Part shown: piece by piece, positions 12,253 through 54,295 of the stretch
How the letters are laid out: each line of letters opens with the position of its first letter
Position numbering within the stretch: position 1 is the stretch's first letter
Made by a program: the position numbers and the translations under genes
Notes under the pieces: generated by a model
Database searches by the model: none
What the model saw: only the letters and a program-made list of their open reading frames with translations
What the model was told of the DNA's origin: nothing
NCBI RefSeq assembly: GCF_000002075.1
Contig: NW_004797276.1
Location: 202,621-266,620 of the forward strand
Reading direction: 5' to 3'
Length of the DNA: 64,000 bases
Origin: Aplysia californica
Lineage: Eukaryota > Mollusca > Gastropoda > Aplysiida > Aplysiidae

Positions 12253-12699
12253 TTTAGAGAGTTTTAATTATAATAGGACTGCAATTAAAGGAATAAAATT
12301 ATACTAATGATATGGTCTTGTTTTTAACAAGTGACCATAAAAAAAGTTTGTTTCAGATCTAGCACCAGGAAAGACAAGCACTTCCAAGAATCTTCAGAAT
12401 AATAAATATATAACTCACCTTCTCCTTTAACAAAACAGTCACACAGCAAGATTTCATTTTTTTCTTTCAACAAAGTAACACATCATTCATACTGAAACTA
12501 CCAAGACCTACATAGAATTCTTGATGTTATAGTAATTTCACTCCAGAGCTTTAAATTCAATAAGAAGTTATTTTAGAAAATGTGTTCAAAACAAAATGTA
12601 TGCTTCAAATGACCAGTTCCAAAGCACCAAAACGTAAGAAGTACTCATTATATGAGCACATGCAATACTGTGAACAGTAATAAGTTGTTTGTGATAACG

Positions 12700-26602
<13,903 letters not shown>

Positions 26603-26789
26603 TTTTCCAGTAGAAAGGTAATGGAATGTTTTATTCAGCTTCCCTTGACTTGAAACATGCTCAAAAAGCCATGAAGTACCCTGAAATAAGATGCGGGAGA
26701 AGCTACATAGAGTGAAAACTAAAATCTTCATTAACTTGCCATGCTTAAACTATGCACTCAATTGGTTAGAACTTCTATTATTAAGGCAT

Positions 26790-26945
26790 GGTTTGCTCCT
26801 TCTTTCCTATCAAACATCTATTGTCCTTATCTCTCCTCCTTTTATGTGTTTGTTACTCTCTTGAAACACTTCTAATCTTTGGCACTTATATGACCTTATA
26901 GTGTTGCAAGTGCCGTAAAACTCCTTTTAAAACTTAACTAAAACA
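26790..26945 (+). repeat. 175-bp interspersed repeat (CGTAAAAC-tailed), truncated copy
   Basis: From GGTTTGCTCCTTCTTTCC through CTCTTGAAACACTTCTAATC to GTGCCGTAAAACTCC. It lacks the GGTGGTTGGCGGGTGC head. Lies just upstream of gene A exon 1. Confidence 0.75.
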
Positions 26946-27179
26946 ATGGTTTCATTTATTAAATTAAATATTCATTTTACAGCAATTTACTATCTTGTCA
27001 ACAGTATTAAATTAGTTCAATGTAACATAGCAATGTCAACATGGCACATTCAGAAGGAGAGAAAAAGGTTTGAAAACTGAGAAGTGAGGTAGGGAGAGAG
27101 GGAGGGAGCGGGAGAAAGAGGGAGAAGGTGAGGGGTAGGGGGAGGGAAAAGGAGAAGGGAAGGGAAAGGGAAAGGGGGA

Positions 27180-27186
27180 GGGAAGA

Positions 27187-27240
<54 letters not shown>
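27180..27240. repeat. (GA)n microsatellite
   Basis: About 55 bp of GA preceded by 100 bp of GGGA/GGAA-type purine sequence. Confidence 0.95.
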
Positions 27241-27241
<1 letters not shown>

Positions 27242-27589
27242 AAAGATACTGAGAGTGTGTGACATCATGCGTCTTCTCTGTTTGGTTATAATAGAAAGGA
27301 GTTGGTTCTCGCCGTGTGTGGTTTGTCTAAACTAAGACGCTATTTGTTTTATCATGGATGAAGACAGAGAAAACACGCGCTGTTCTGGTGTTGCTGATGA
27401 AGAAAAACGTTTTAAAAAAAGGTCTTGTCACTTTCGCCCGCTTACTAAAAGGGACACCGTTTTTGTTTTTAACCGTAGGTGTTATTTTACTCCACTTCCA
27501 ACATAATTTGATCATCTAGAAGACCTGTCTGCCCTGGCCAATCCGGGCTAAGTGGGATACAGCATTCCAACAGAATGACCGAAATATCA

Positions 27590-27655
27590 GATACAAACTC
27601 TCCTTTCTGGGAATCGAACTCAGATCTCCTGCAGGCGACGGCTTAGCATTTTATC
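27590..27655 (-). repeat. tRNA-like SINE fragment
   Basis: The minus strand has GCTAAGCCGTCGCC and GAGTTCGATTCCC in A-box/B-box spacing. Not a plausible functional tRNA. Confidence 0.45.
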
Positions 27656-27936
27656 GCAACATAACGCATGTGGGTAAGCTATTTTTCGGATAAGAATAAT
27701 AGGGAATAGAAGTTTAAGGCCGAGGCTGCTTAAAAGGATTGTATCAATTCATTCCATCTGTAACGGAGGAAAAAAGGCATTAGTGAGTTATTAGCGGGAA
27801 CCACTGGTAGTTCCCACTTCCGGTCTTTCCCTTTGTTGTTTCTATTTGCCTTTCTTGCTTTTTCCTTGTACTAAAGTGGCCGTTGTAGTTTCGGTTTACA
27901 AATATACTTTATTAAAACTCTGACCCCCTCCCCCCT

Positions 27937-28036
27937 NNNNNNNNNNNNNNNNNNNNNNNNNNNNNNNNNNNNNNNNNNNNNNNNNNNNNNNNNNNNNNNN
28001 NNNNNNNNNNNNNNNNNNNNNNNNNNNNNNNNNNNN
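27937..28036. other. Assembly gap (100 N)
   Basis: Exactly 100 N, the usual placeholder for a gap of unknown size. It sits between a C-rich run and a G-rich run in the shared upstream region of genes A and B, so distances across it are uncertain. Confidence 0.98.
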
Positions 28037-28172
28037 GGTGTGTCAGGGGGGCATAGGCCTACCACGAATTTTTCCCCTTTATTGTAAGTTGTACAAAAAT
28101 AATTATATTAGGTTTTGAGATTATCCTCTTGAAAACAAACGAGTTCTTGTGACAATTTTTATTTTGAAGTGA

Positions 28173-29026
28173 CTATTCGGACTCGAGTCCGATTAAAGAA
28201 AAATTATAATCGGACTCTGACTCACGTCCAGGATGACATCACTTACGACTTCCTGCTACGTAAAATTCCCCAAGCGACAGTTATATTATGTAACCTCCTT
28301 ACACTCAGTTACTAGATCTAGCCTATCTCTAAACTGGCCCTCTTGGCATCATTAGGCCTAGTAATTAATCACAGTAGGCCTTCAGAACAACCAAGTTGAG
28401 TGGACCATGCCAGGGGCGAAGTTACATATGTTGATCAATGAGATCGCCCGTAACTGATCACGCACTCTAGGCTTGCTGGGGGAAGAGGTATTAGGACGAG
28501 GGCAACGGTAGCCAATTTTGAGTGATTTAATTTTTTTAAAATCAATTAATTGCAGAAAAAGTAGTATAACACACAACAAAATGAAATTTTACATGTGGAA
28601 AGACAAATGGTGGAAGCAATATGATGATGCTGTAGTGGTGGTGGAAGTAATCATGATGCTGCTGTAGTGGTGGTGGAAGTAATCATGATGCTGTTTACTG
28701 GTAGAAGTGCCCAGGGTCGGTTACCATCATGTATGTCAACCTTGAGTTGTTGGTTACAGTGTACGTAGACACTGTCATTATTAGGCAATGAGAGTGAAGT
28801 CTTTTGACTTTTGACACAGTTACACACTCCTAGTAGGGAAATCTAGATCTAGTACTAATTCTGGCTTTACGTAAAATCCCACAACAGCAGTTATATTATA
28901 TTATGTAACCTCCTTACACTCACAACTCACTAAGTTAGAAGCAGAGTCCGAATAAATAAAACTATTTTTTTCAGACCCGTGTCCGAATAGATAAAAAATC
29001 TATGAATTCGGATTCGAGTCCGAATA
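28173..29026. mobile_element. Foldback element with palindromic ends, copy 1
   Basis: Both ends are palindromes (CTATTCGGACTCGAGTCCG on the left, ATTCGGATTCGAGTCCGAAT on the right), so each end can fold on itself and pair with the other. Additional AGTCCGAATA motifs lie inside both ends. 854 bp, no coding capacity. Confidence 0.7.
28605..28700 (+). repeat. Short tandem array (about 35-bp unit, 2.5-3 copies)
   Basis: Unit GTAGTGGTGGTGGAAGTAAT plus CATGATGCTGCT. Lies inside foldback copy 1. Confidence 0.8.
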
Positions 29027-30439
29027 GAGGTGGCCTTTTCATTTAGTAACCATAGATATAGATCTATGATTATGATGCCATATGACGTCATGTGTTCTGC
29101 AGCCAATTTAGAGCCCTCAAATGTACATCTCTAGTGCAACTGCGTGCCGAAGTAAACATTGTTCTAAATTTGCCAAACGACACTGCTGTATGTAAAAATT
29201 CCTGCTCTTGGTGACATGATGATGGCCGTCTGGAATTCCTTCCCTTCCATAGAGACAGAAATAAGAGGAGTACTAGAGCCTAGATTAGATCTAGAGATCT
29301 AGATCTAGAAATAGATCTATTTAGATCTAGATTACAAGCGGATAATTAGAGAATGTAAGGAGTACGCCATTGGCCGATATTTATAGTTGCACAGCCATCT
29401 TGTTTGACGTCATTGAGGGATTCCCAGTCCCACTTTGTTGTCAGTCATGGTGGCAACACGACCGCAGCCTGCCGACTCAGATTAGATCTATTTTCTGTGC
29501 AACTTGCAGAACTGTTCGGTTCGGTTGTCTGTGATTATGCAGCACCCTTCTTCCTCCCAGACTGATTCTGAAGCAATACACTAGGCCTATATGTAAATGG
29601 CAGGCGCTATTTGAAACGCCGCATTCTGAATAGCTCCCATGTTATTTGAAATGCCAGTACTAGAATCTACATCTAGTAGCCATCGTTTCTACAAGATAAT
29701 ATTGTAGTTCTGCCTAAATTGTGGAAGCTTTTCAGTTTCTTCTTGATAAACCTCAAAGGATTTGACTACTTTTTTATGATGTTGTCTTATTCCGATCAAT
29801 GTTGGGTAGAATCTAGATCTAGATTAGATCTAACAATTGCGGGATTGCTTCTGACATTGCTTGCACAACATTAGACTAGACGTAGTCTTGTTCATCTCTC
29901 ATAATCATAATCATTTGAGTTTTGAGTTTGAGCAAGGAAGTCGAAAGACGCTTGGAAAACAATAACAAGATGGTGCAACTCGGTATAAGCAGTATTTCCT
30001 GTCCGCAGTGTCGTCTTATAATATATTCTAGATCTACCTAAAAATATTCTCTTTAAGTTAGCCCTAGAGAACGTATACAAGTTATCTACGTTTGCTAGGA
30101 CTAAATCTAATAATGTTCTTCCAAGTGCGGCATTGAATCCCAGTCCCGGAAGGTTTTTTTTCTTCTCCTGAGCCTAAAAAAAAAAAAAAAAAGAAAGAAG
30201 AATTAGACTCACAGGCCAAGGAAAGCCACTATTGAACTTTAACCAGGCTTAAATTGGTAGTAAAAGGAAAAGTATAGGCTATGCTAAGCCCTACTTTGTA
30301 CAGAGCTCCTCTTGGGGACAAAACCAGAATGTGCATGCTTCACCACCAGATCTACATAAAAAAAACCCTACAAAGCAACAAGTTATAATTATGGGGAAAA
30401 TTTGTTGGTCAGTCGAGAAGAGGAAAAAAAATTAAATTT

Positions 30440-30520
30440 CATGGACCCGGATCGAACCCACGCTCATAAAATAATGGTTTGGCTTCAAACGCAGACGCGC
30501 TGTCACTTCGGCCATCAGAA
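30440..30520 (-). repeat. tRNA-like SINE head
   Basis: The minus strand has GATGGCCGAAGTGACAGCGC and GTGGGTTCGATCCGGGTCC. The B box is perfect; the rest does not fold into a credible tRNA, and A/T-rich sequence follows. Confidence 0.5.
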
Positions 30521-30880
30521 CATCCAACAACGAAAGGTAGATTAAGCTTCATATAGCCTAGGCTAACACACGACGTTTTATTTAGAACTGGCGCTAATCG
30601 CAACGCGGCGTTGCAAATAGTAGGTACCAGAAACTAAATTTTCAAAGTAGCTGTATGCCAAATTTATCTGTTCCATTTGAAAGGCCTACATCCAGTGAGC
30701 ATTTTGGTACCATTCTTCAACCTCTCAGTCAATTTTTAAGAAAATGGTAGTTGTTTAAAATTTGATCAAATCTGTTAAAGTCAGTCACTGGCTGCAACCC
30801 CATGTTTGACAGATCGTAAAAGAGTACCAAGTGCACTAAACATCTCCACATTAACAGAGTACAATCACTATAACAAATTA

Positions 30881-31693
30881 CAGTCAAACCTGTGTAAGAC
30901 GGCCACCCATTGTCAAGGAAAAAAGTGGCCGTATAAGACAGGTGGCCGTCTTAGGCAGGACTGATCAAGAAGAAGAAAAATTATTCCTATCAGAGGTCCC
31001 AATCGAAAGTAGCCGCATTGTTGTTTTTGTTGTTGTTGTTGGTGGTGGTTTGTATTTTGTTTGTAATTTTTATTTTGTTGCTGATTTCGCAAAAGGGTGA
31101 CAATAAAACGAAATGTATCAGACAAGGAAGACCGAGTGCGAAGTAAAAACAAACTCCTGGGTCGCAACCACTCGGAGAACGAGCAACGTTTCTGTCACAA
31201 GTTCATGTTGACGTCCTTTGTTACTTTGTTACAGACTAGGTAAACAGTGACCACTCATCTCACTTACGATTTGTGTTTAAGTTCTGGGCGGGGCTTATGG
31301 GTTATGAGGGATCACACGCTTACCTCACCAGCAGCTGAAAATTGGTAGCTATTGGTCAACAGTAGGAGGGGCCTACGCAACATGATCGGTTGGAGGGACT
31401 ACCTAACAATAGCGACAGAGGATTGAATTATGGCGGCTTTCCCACAACGCCAGGGGCCAAAGCACAATTTATGACTAAACGAAATGGAGTCACTGAGGTG
31501 GCCGTCTTAGACGGGTGTTATTGCTTAGTGTGATAGGGGTTGTGTGTTAAAATAGGGTGGCCGCGGCCGCGTTGGACAGGTGCCCGTTTTACACAGTTAA
31601 ATTATATAGAAAAAACGCAAGGGGGGAAATGGAAAGTGGCCGTTTCTACAGGTGGCCGTCTTATAGAGGTGGCCGTCAGGGCAGGTTCGACTG
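30881..31693. mobile_element. pogo-like MITE (GACGGCCAC family), copy 1
   Basis: Ends CAGTCAAACCTGTGTAAGAC and GGGCAGGTTCGACTG, with TA at 30879-30880 and 31694-31695. GTGGCCGTCTTA motifs recur six or more times near the ends. 813 bp, no transposase. Interior matches 41350-42199 in reverse. Confidence 0.85.
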
Positions 31694-33857
31694 TATATAT
31701 ATATATAGAGCCTAATTTTTTTCAAGACCGTGAGATCATTACAAATCAGTATTTTATCACCTCAAACACGATGATCTGTCGTTATTTCGACAAAAACACA
31801 GAGCGTTGCCCCGGCCGGCACCGCACCGGTCCTCGCGGCGAGCAAGTCGGCTCTATACTATAGTGTACCCCGCGTGGGGGTCACATGTTTTCCGAGTCTC
31901 GCGGAAGGATTGATGCAAAATAATTCCAAGCTAATTACTTTATTCTAATAAAAAATAAACTGATCTTTTAATTAGATCCTTTTTTGAGCTAGTATTGTAC
32001 ATATTTTGTGTAAAAAAATGATCTTTGAAAACTGTGACGGTATTTTTAAAGGCTTTCTACGCCAAAGGTCAAATAATATATACTACGGGAAAGCCCGTTC
32101 TAAGCTCTACAGTTCTCCACCAATGAAAAGACGGTATTTAATCATCCCTCGTTCCGCGAAGCATTTGAATGCATGCGTGTCAATTTTTGAACCGGCCGAC
32201 CATGCATTCCGACCGTGAGGGGCTTCGCTTTCCTCGGCGATTCTCCAGCTCCTAATAATCGGACATTAAAACGAGGAAAAGCTGAACTTTAACAAGGTGT
32301 ATGGCACTTTGTGTTTTATAGCGAAAGAGCAAAGATCGGAATTACCCCGATTTCACCGATACCGCGCGGTCGGAAGGCCGTGACTGCCCGGCCCGCAAAG
32401 CTGTGTACGCTACCCTACAAATACGCACTTCCTATGTAAATTGAGAAAAAGAAGAAGACTAAGAGTAGGCCTACGTACGTCGTGCGGTCGTGTAGCCACA
32501 ATGACAGACAACAAAGTGGGAATCCCTCAATGACGTCAAACAAGATGGCTGTTACTATATAATAATAAATCAGCCAATGGAGTAGCCTACGTTCTCTAAT
32601 AATCCACTTGTACCTGAATTTAGATTCTAGACCTAATCTAGATATCTAGATCTATAAGTACTAGAAGTATACAGTCAGTAGAGTAAGTAGATCTAGATAA
32701 TCTAGATCTAGATCAGTCATTTAGATCTACACAAGATCTAGATCTATCTAGATTTACAGTAGTACACAGGAGCGTGTAACTTGTAACAGAGACATGAAAA
32801 ACAGGAAACAACAGTTGTGATTAGTCCTACCACTTCTGCGATGATAAAGTGTAAAGTGTAGCCTAGAATAGATCAAGGTTGAGCATGAGAAGCAACTTTA
32901 GTTTTACTACTCACTTGTCTTTTCTTCGTGTAGCCACTCAACTTGGCCTGATCTCCTCGCAAGTCTTTACTCTTTCCTTATCATGCCTTGCCTTAAGGAA
33001 TTATTGGAATCTAGAAATCTAGATCTAAAACTAAAAGTAAAAACATATGGAATGTAGTTTCGCCAAGTAAAAAAAGATTGCTCACTTAGGCCTAGTGGTA
33101 CTTCGCAATTTTGAACCAGCAGAGATTTGTTTTTGTTGTTATAAAATCATTTCACGATAGAAATGATATGGCGCGGCTGAAAAGGGTTTATTTGGTTTAA
33201 TTAACTAAAGGAAATGGTAATTGTAGATTCGACGACAGCCCAAACTATATGATCACTCCATTGCCAGCCCATATTCCCCCAAATGGCATGATCATGGACT
33301 TTTTATTATAATACAATTGTATTATTTTATTATATAGGCCCTCGTGCCCTTTGAATAAGATCTGTTTTTGAACTTCATTTTAAGCTTAATTCTTAAGGGA
33401 AGCTTATATCGGGGAGTACTCAGAAAAGGCAAGAAAAATTACTTGACTGGCAAAAATAGTGGAAAGCTACAAACGCTCGATGAGTAGGCCAACGGCCCAT
33501 ATTTGTTTTTCAGGTTTTGGGGGCATTTTGATGATTAATGAAAGAAACGAAAGTACCCGAGAGAACTTGACTTCCGCTTTCGTTTTCAAAGGGAAAAGCT
33601 TTTCTGTTGTCTGTCTTGGGGGTTGTGTTTTTCCAGATAAGACAAGGCTAGATCCAGGCACTAGCTAGGTCACTTGGTACGCGTTAGATCTACTCATTGG
33701 TAAACTATGGCCTAAAAGTGTTTAGCATACTGTCAACACGTTGGCAAGAAAGCTTAATGTTGGAAACATCTTAACCAAGATTGTGAAACCCCGTTTTAGT
33801 GTGTAAGAGTAAGACTAGGGCTAGGGCGTCTAGGTCTAGAGAAGGCCAACTATCATA
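31694..33857. other. Region upstream of gene B
   Basis: Non-repeat parts at 31795-31920 and 32145-32410 are richer in CpG than their surroundings and could mark a promoter or first exon, but no TATA box or initiator is clear. Otherwise it holds the right inverted arm (32482-32612), a CTAGAT-rich patch (32622-32760) and unremarkable AT-rich sequence. Confidence 0.3.
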
Positions 33858-50084
<16,227 letters not shown>

Positions 50085-50112
50085 GAATAGGTGGACTCAC
50101 AACGTATATGAC

Positions 50113-50250
50113 CACTTTCAAACATGTCGTTAATTTATCATGTTTAGATGTTTATGAACATTTTCAAACGTATCATTAATTTTTCATATGTTTAGATGTT
50201 TATGAACATTTTCAAACGTATCGTTAATTTATATTACATTTAGTTGTTTA
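50113..50250 (+). repeat. Tandem repeat just after gene B's stop
   Basis: A unit of about 57 bp containing TTTAGATGTTTATGAACATT and TTTCAAACGTATC, about 2.4 copies. It may lie in the 3' UTR. Confidence 0.8.
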
Positions 50251-50367
50251 TTTATTCTTTCATGGGTTTATTTTTTGATCTTGTATGAAATTTTAAAAAT
50301 GTGTAAATGTTAGTCTTGTGTTTGGATGTATGTTTTTTCTTTCATGTTTATTTATTTCATGTCTTTT

Positions 50368-50528
50368 GAGGTTATGCAAGGTCGAGGGTGGTGATATGGT
50401 AAATAAGCTTTATATTGTTTTTACACAACCTATGTTTAACTTCCAGGTTTGTTTATTATTTAACTTTTTTTTTAGATTATGCCCGTTGAGGGTGATGATA
50501 TGGTAAATAAGCTTTATAGTGTTTTTAG
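50368..50528 (+). repeat. Direct duplication (GATATGGTAAATAAGC)
   Basis: Two copies of about 50 bp (near 50374-50425 and 50478-50528) with GATATGGTAAATAAGCTTTA in both. Confidence 0.75.
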
Positions 50529-50829
50529 CTTTATAGTTTGTTTACACTTCCCACCTATTGTACACTTTCTGGGCATCTCCATTTCTGCTAATAGTTTTGC
50601 TTTATGGACTTCGCACTCGTGCACATTACTTCTGTAATCAATCTTTATGGATAGATTCTACATTAATTTACAATTAACCCCTTTGTTGCCAGGCGGTGTG
50701 CGTTCCTACTTTCAACACTGATTTCAGTTAAGCTTGTAAACCAGGACAGCTTTCTTATCAGTCTCAGTCTCAATGGACTCACTGTCTGGTTCTATCCCAC
50801 TCATGACATATTCAGACCCGAGATCTTAA

Positions 50830-51283
50830 CCCTATTACTAGCAAGTGCTGAGGAGATCGGCACTCTTCTTGCCACCGAAAAACGGTCTACACGAGCCCCG
50901 AAAATTCAGAAGCTGAACAAATGTGCTCTCATTTTAAAAAGGACCTCCTGTATTTATTAGAACTCTGTTTGAACCAGAGGAACAAAAAAGATTGTCCATT
51001 ATTCTAAAACCGCTGGCAGCCAAGGCTGTGCAAGTCAGTGAAAATGGCTTCGCCGGGTCCTCAGCAGTTTTCTATGTTTCAAGCAGATTTTAGGAAGAAA
51101 ATGTCGAAATGGTAATTTTTTCCAGCGTTTGTTATAGCTTTTTCAAAGAGCTTCCAAATACTTTTAGTCTTCTAGTCTTTGTATCTATCATATTGTACTC
51201 ATTTCTTACATCTAAAGGTGCATCCTTGTTCCTAAGACTTTCCCCTGACGACAAGTGCAACTTTACCAGTGACAGTAATTGGG
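50830..51283. mobile_element. piggyBac-like MITE (CCCTRTTACT ends), copy 2
   Basis: TTAA on both sides (50826-50829, 51284-51287); ends CCCTATTACTAGCAAGTG and GTGACAGTAATTGGG. Matches 20454-20883 in reverse along much of its length. 454 bp. Confidence 0.83.
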
Positions 51284-51494
51284 TTAAATAATGTTAACTT
51301 CCTCATTCCCAAATTTTCTCAATATCCCTATAATTTCGAACCACTTGAAAATATAAGTCAATAAGTGAAAATTGCTTAGTTTTTCCTCTCATTTTATTGT
51401 ATACATCTAGCAAGAGTGGGCCATGGTCTGCAAAACTAGATGTATTTATTGATCACTTGAAACAATAAAGTAATACAAGCAAATTTGATACCGA

Positions 51495-51571
51495 TGTAAT
51501 AATAGATAATAGATAGCATTTGTATAGCGCATAACCCCGCTCGAAAGCAAGCTCTATGCGCTTTACACTAT
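51495..51571 (-). repeat. tRNA-SINE 3' tail, minus strand
   Basis: The reverse strand reads AGTGTAAAGCGCATAGAGC and GCGCTATACAAATGCTATC, matching the tail of the full SINE closely. The head is absent. Confidence 0.82.
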
Positions 51572-51579
51572 ATTATATG

Positions 51580-52955
51580 TACACTTTTTTAGTTCCCAAA
51601 TAAAAATCCCCACTGTGCTTGGGGCTTAATCTCTGAACAGAAGAATTAAAGCTGAATGATTATATAGTGGTGCGTACATTAGTGTCGTACAGGCAGCCTG
51701 GTTTGACAAATCCTTTTAACTCCCAGGACACTCATTATATGGCACAAAGCTAAGAAAGTACACATTTTTGTGATGTACCACGTACATCATAAGGCAACAA
51801 CGGGGTTCATTGAAGTTTCCTGATGAGCAAGTGTTGAATGGAACATTCCTCAGGGCCATGACTGAGGCCACTTTCAGGACAAATGATAATAGCCAGTGTA
51901 TACCCATGCTTCTGAGTCTGCAATATCTGCTCAGTTAATGATGAAGAGATTTCCTTGAGATACTACTTGTGTAGTACATCCAGACTTGATAAACCTAAGT
52001 CAGATATATTTCTGGGTCAAACTGAACGTGCCTTTACTTGAAACCTCTAAGGAAAACATGTCACATGAACATGTGGGGAAAAGTTACTCTTGCCTTCTGA
52101 ATAAATGACTATGATATGTGTGAGTCTCCTTTTTCTGTTGAATCGTTATTTCTTTCAAGGGAGGAGTGTTCAACTGTGCAGTCTTACTTTTGCGGCTGCT
52201 TGTTGACATAATTACCATGATACATTTGCTCATGTGATCATTCCATATGGAGGCCAAAATCTACAGGAGCCAATTTCCAGTCTATAAATGTGGATCATTG
52301 AAAATGACTATGTGACTTCATGTAGTATTGCAAGCCTGATTTGAGGGAAAGTGTACATTGGTTTTATGGTTCTTTCTTTTTTTATGATCAAATCCACAAA
52401 TGTAGACATTTCTGAAGTGTATAATGAAGTCGGCGAGAGCTGAAAGAATAGAGCCTGAAGTATATAATATATATCACATTCCTGTATGCATACCTGAAAA
52501 GACAGCCACAATCTCGTTCTTTATTCAGCCAATTCACCTTTTATTTGTTTTGATACTGTGGATTATTTATTTCAATTTATGTATTGTTTATTTTATGTTG
52601 TGGGCTGATGTCTATCTATTTGCTGTTGTTCTTTTCTTACTTGTTTGTTTTTGCTTTTCGGGGGGAGGGTCGTCAATGTGTCTGCTCATAGCATTGATTG
52701 TTTTGTTTTGTTTTTAATTTGGTAGATTTTAAAAACAAGCTTGCTAGATTGTCCATGAAAGACAGGTTGTTATATTTCTAAACTGAAAAATACACAACAC
52801 CTTTCTGACATCCACTTAAAACAGCTTTTAAATCAATGGAAAATAAAGTATATGTCAATTCTGTTTTATATCAATAGTTCTGACTGCGTTTCAGTGCACA
52901 AAACCAGCCCATTGTTTACTTATTTACTTACTCAGCACAGTAACGTGGAGTGTGA
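51580..52955. other. Intergenic, nothing recognised
   Basis: AT-rich, with no repeat boundary or coding motif seen. Confidence 0.45.
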
Positions 52956-52959
52956 AATA

Positions 52960-53141
52960 CAGTCGAGGAAATTGTCCGAAAAGCCACCTATTGTTGAGGA
53001 GAAAAGTGGTTGTCTAAAACGAGTAGATGTTTTGGACAGTGTCACTTTGATGTCTAAAAAATGCTAAGCCGGGAGAGTGGGAAGTAGTCATTTGTACTAG
53101 TGATTGTCTTGGACAGGTAGCCTTCAGAGTAGGTTCAACTG
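52960..53141. mobile_element. pogo-like MITE (GACGGCCAC family), short copy
   Basis: TA-flanked, ends CAGTCGAGGAAATTGTCCG and GTAGGTTCAACTG. Only 182 bp; the interior is deleted. Confidence 0.78.
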
Positions 53142-53366
53142 TAATTAGAACTTACCCCTGGCTTTGAATCAAAACTGTCATGGATGTACTATGTATTTTG
53201 ACTAAATGATGAAGCTTTAAAAAATTTTAAAAGTTGGCTTTCAAATCTACAAAGTACACAGACAAGCAGATCATGCTTTCATAGAGATAGAAACAATAGC
53301 CAGGATTATGCAAATGGGAGGGTAAAGCAACAATCAAAGGGGCCTATTTTTTTGTTGAGTAAAATA

Positions 53367-53368
<2 letters not shown>

Positions 53369-53460
<92 letters not shown>

Positions 53461-53501
53461 CTCCTCCCTCCCTCCCTCCCTCCCTCCCTCCCTCCCTCCC
53501 T

Positions 53502-53565
<64 letters not shown>
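53369..53565. repeat. (TC)n(CCCT)n(TC)n microsatellite
   Basis: About 90 bp TC, about 50 bp CCCT/CCTC, then about 55 bp TC. Confidence 0.97.
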
Positions 53566-53571
<6 letters not shown>

Positions 53572-54107
53572 AAAGGGTAACTTTCTGTCTCAATGTATTT
53601 TTCTTTTTCTTGTGGGGTTTTTTTTCATGTGAAAGTGTCACTTTTTCTAAGTTTGATTTTATGAGTAGTGTTATATTAGGTAAATGAGTAGTCGATGAGC
53701 AGTTGTTTTGAGCTTTGCTTAATTTCTATGCGTAATTAATGAATCTGCATGTTGGAAATGCCTAACAAAAGTGTTTCATTTTCAGACACAGTAAAAATAT
53801 CCAAGTTGTCTCCCTGAAGTTAGAAGTAACATGTCAAGTAATCCAGTTTGATATTTTCAGTTGTCTGAGAACCCCTTCGGTGGATGATTGAGAATTCCAC
53901 TGGTAGGTCCTATTTCTTTATGGTACATGTATCAGGGGTTGTTTTTTTTTCTTTCTGTCTGTTTGCTCTTTTCCATAACTAGATGACCACCTATTTGTCT
54001 ATGTGCCTCTCTTTATAATAAGAAACAAGAACCCATGGTCTTTTCTTTTTTACCACACTATGTTTTTATTTATTTTGAAACTGTCAGTCAGCACAACCTT
54101 GCTACCA

Positions 54108-54295
54108 GTGGGTGGTTGGCGGGTGCTCTAGTCTGGTTTGCTTCTTCTTTCCTGTCGAACATCTATTGTCCTTATCTCCCCTTCTCCTTTTTTATGTTTG
54201 TTACTCTCTTGTAACACCTCTAATCTTCTGGCGCTTATACAACTTTATGCAGTTGCGAGCGCCGTAAAACGTCTACTAAAACTAAACTAAACCTT
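54108..54295 (+). repeat. 175-bp interspersed repeat, full copy
   Basis: Full head and tail (GCGAGCGCCGTAAAACG), ending in CTAAAACTAAACTAAACC. Confidence 0.85.

Larger units (their letters stand above)
29330..32612. repeat. 3.3-kb interval bounded by inverted repeats
   Basis: Arms 29330-29468 and 32482-32612, about 130-140 bp, share ACAGCCATCTTGTTTGACGT, CATTGAGGGATTCCCA, CCCACTTTGTTGTC and CACGACCGCA in inverted order. CTAGAT-rich runs flank both arms outside. Inside lie a pogo-like MITE, a tRNA-like SINE fragment and a CpG-richer stretch. It is either a large decayed transposon or a local inverted duplication. Confidence 0.75.

Noticed and set aside
26603-26731. Upstream in-frame ATG for gene A
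   Set aside because: A good splice acceptor at 26681-26690 lies between it and the chosen ATG, and the added residues do not look like a signal anchor.
30440-30520. Possible tRNA gene on the minus strand
   Set aside because: Perfect B box, but the acceptor stem and anticodon arm do not pair convincingly; kept as a SINE-like head.
31540-31863. 107-aa open frame on the plus strand
   Set aside because: Starts within the pogo-like MITE and runs out into flanking sequence; no motif.
53306-53641. Arg-Glu and Ser-Leu repeat frames
   Set aside because: Translations of the TC/CCCT microsatellite; the same applies to GA tracts at 1421, 7790, 27180 and 34830.
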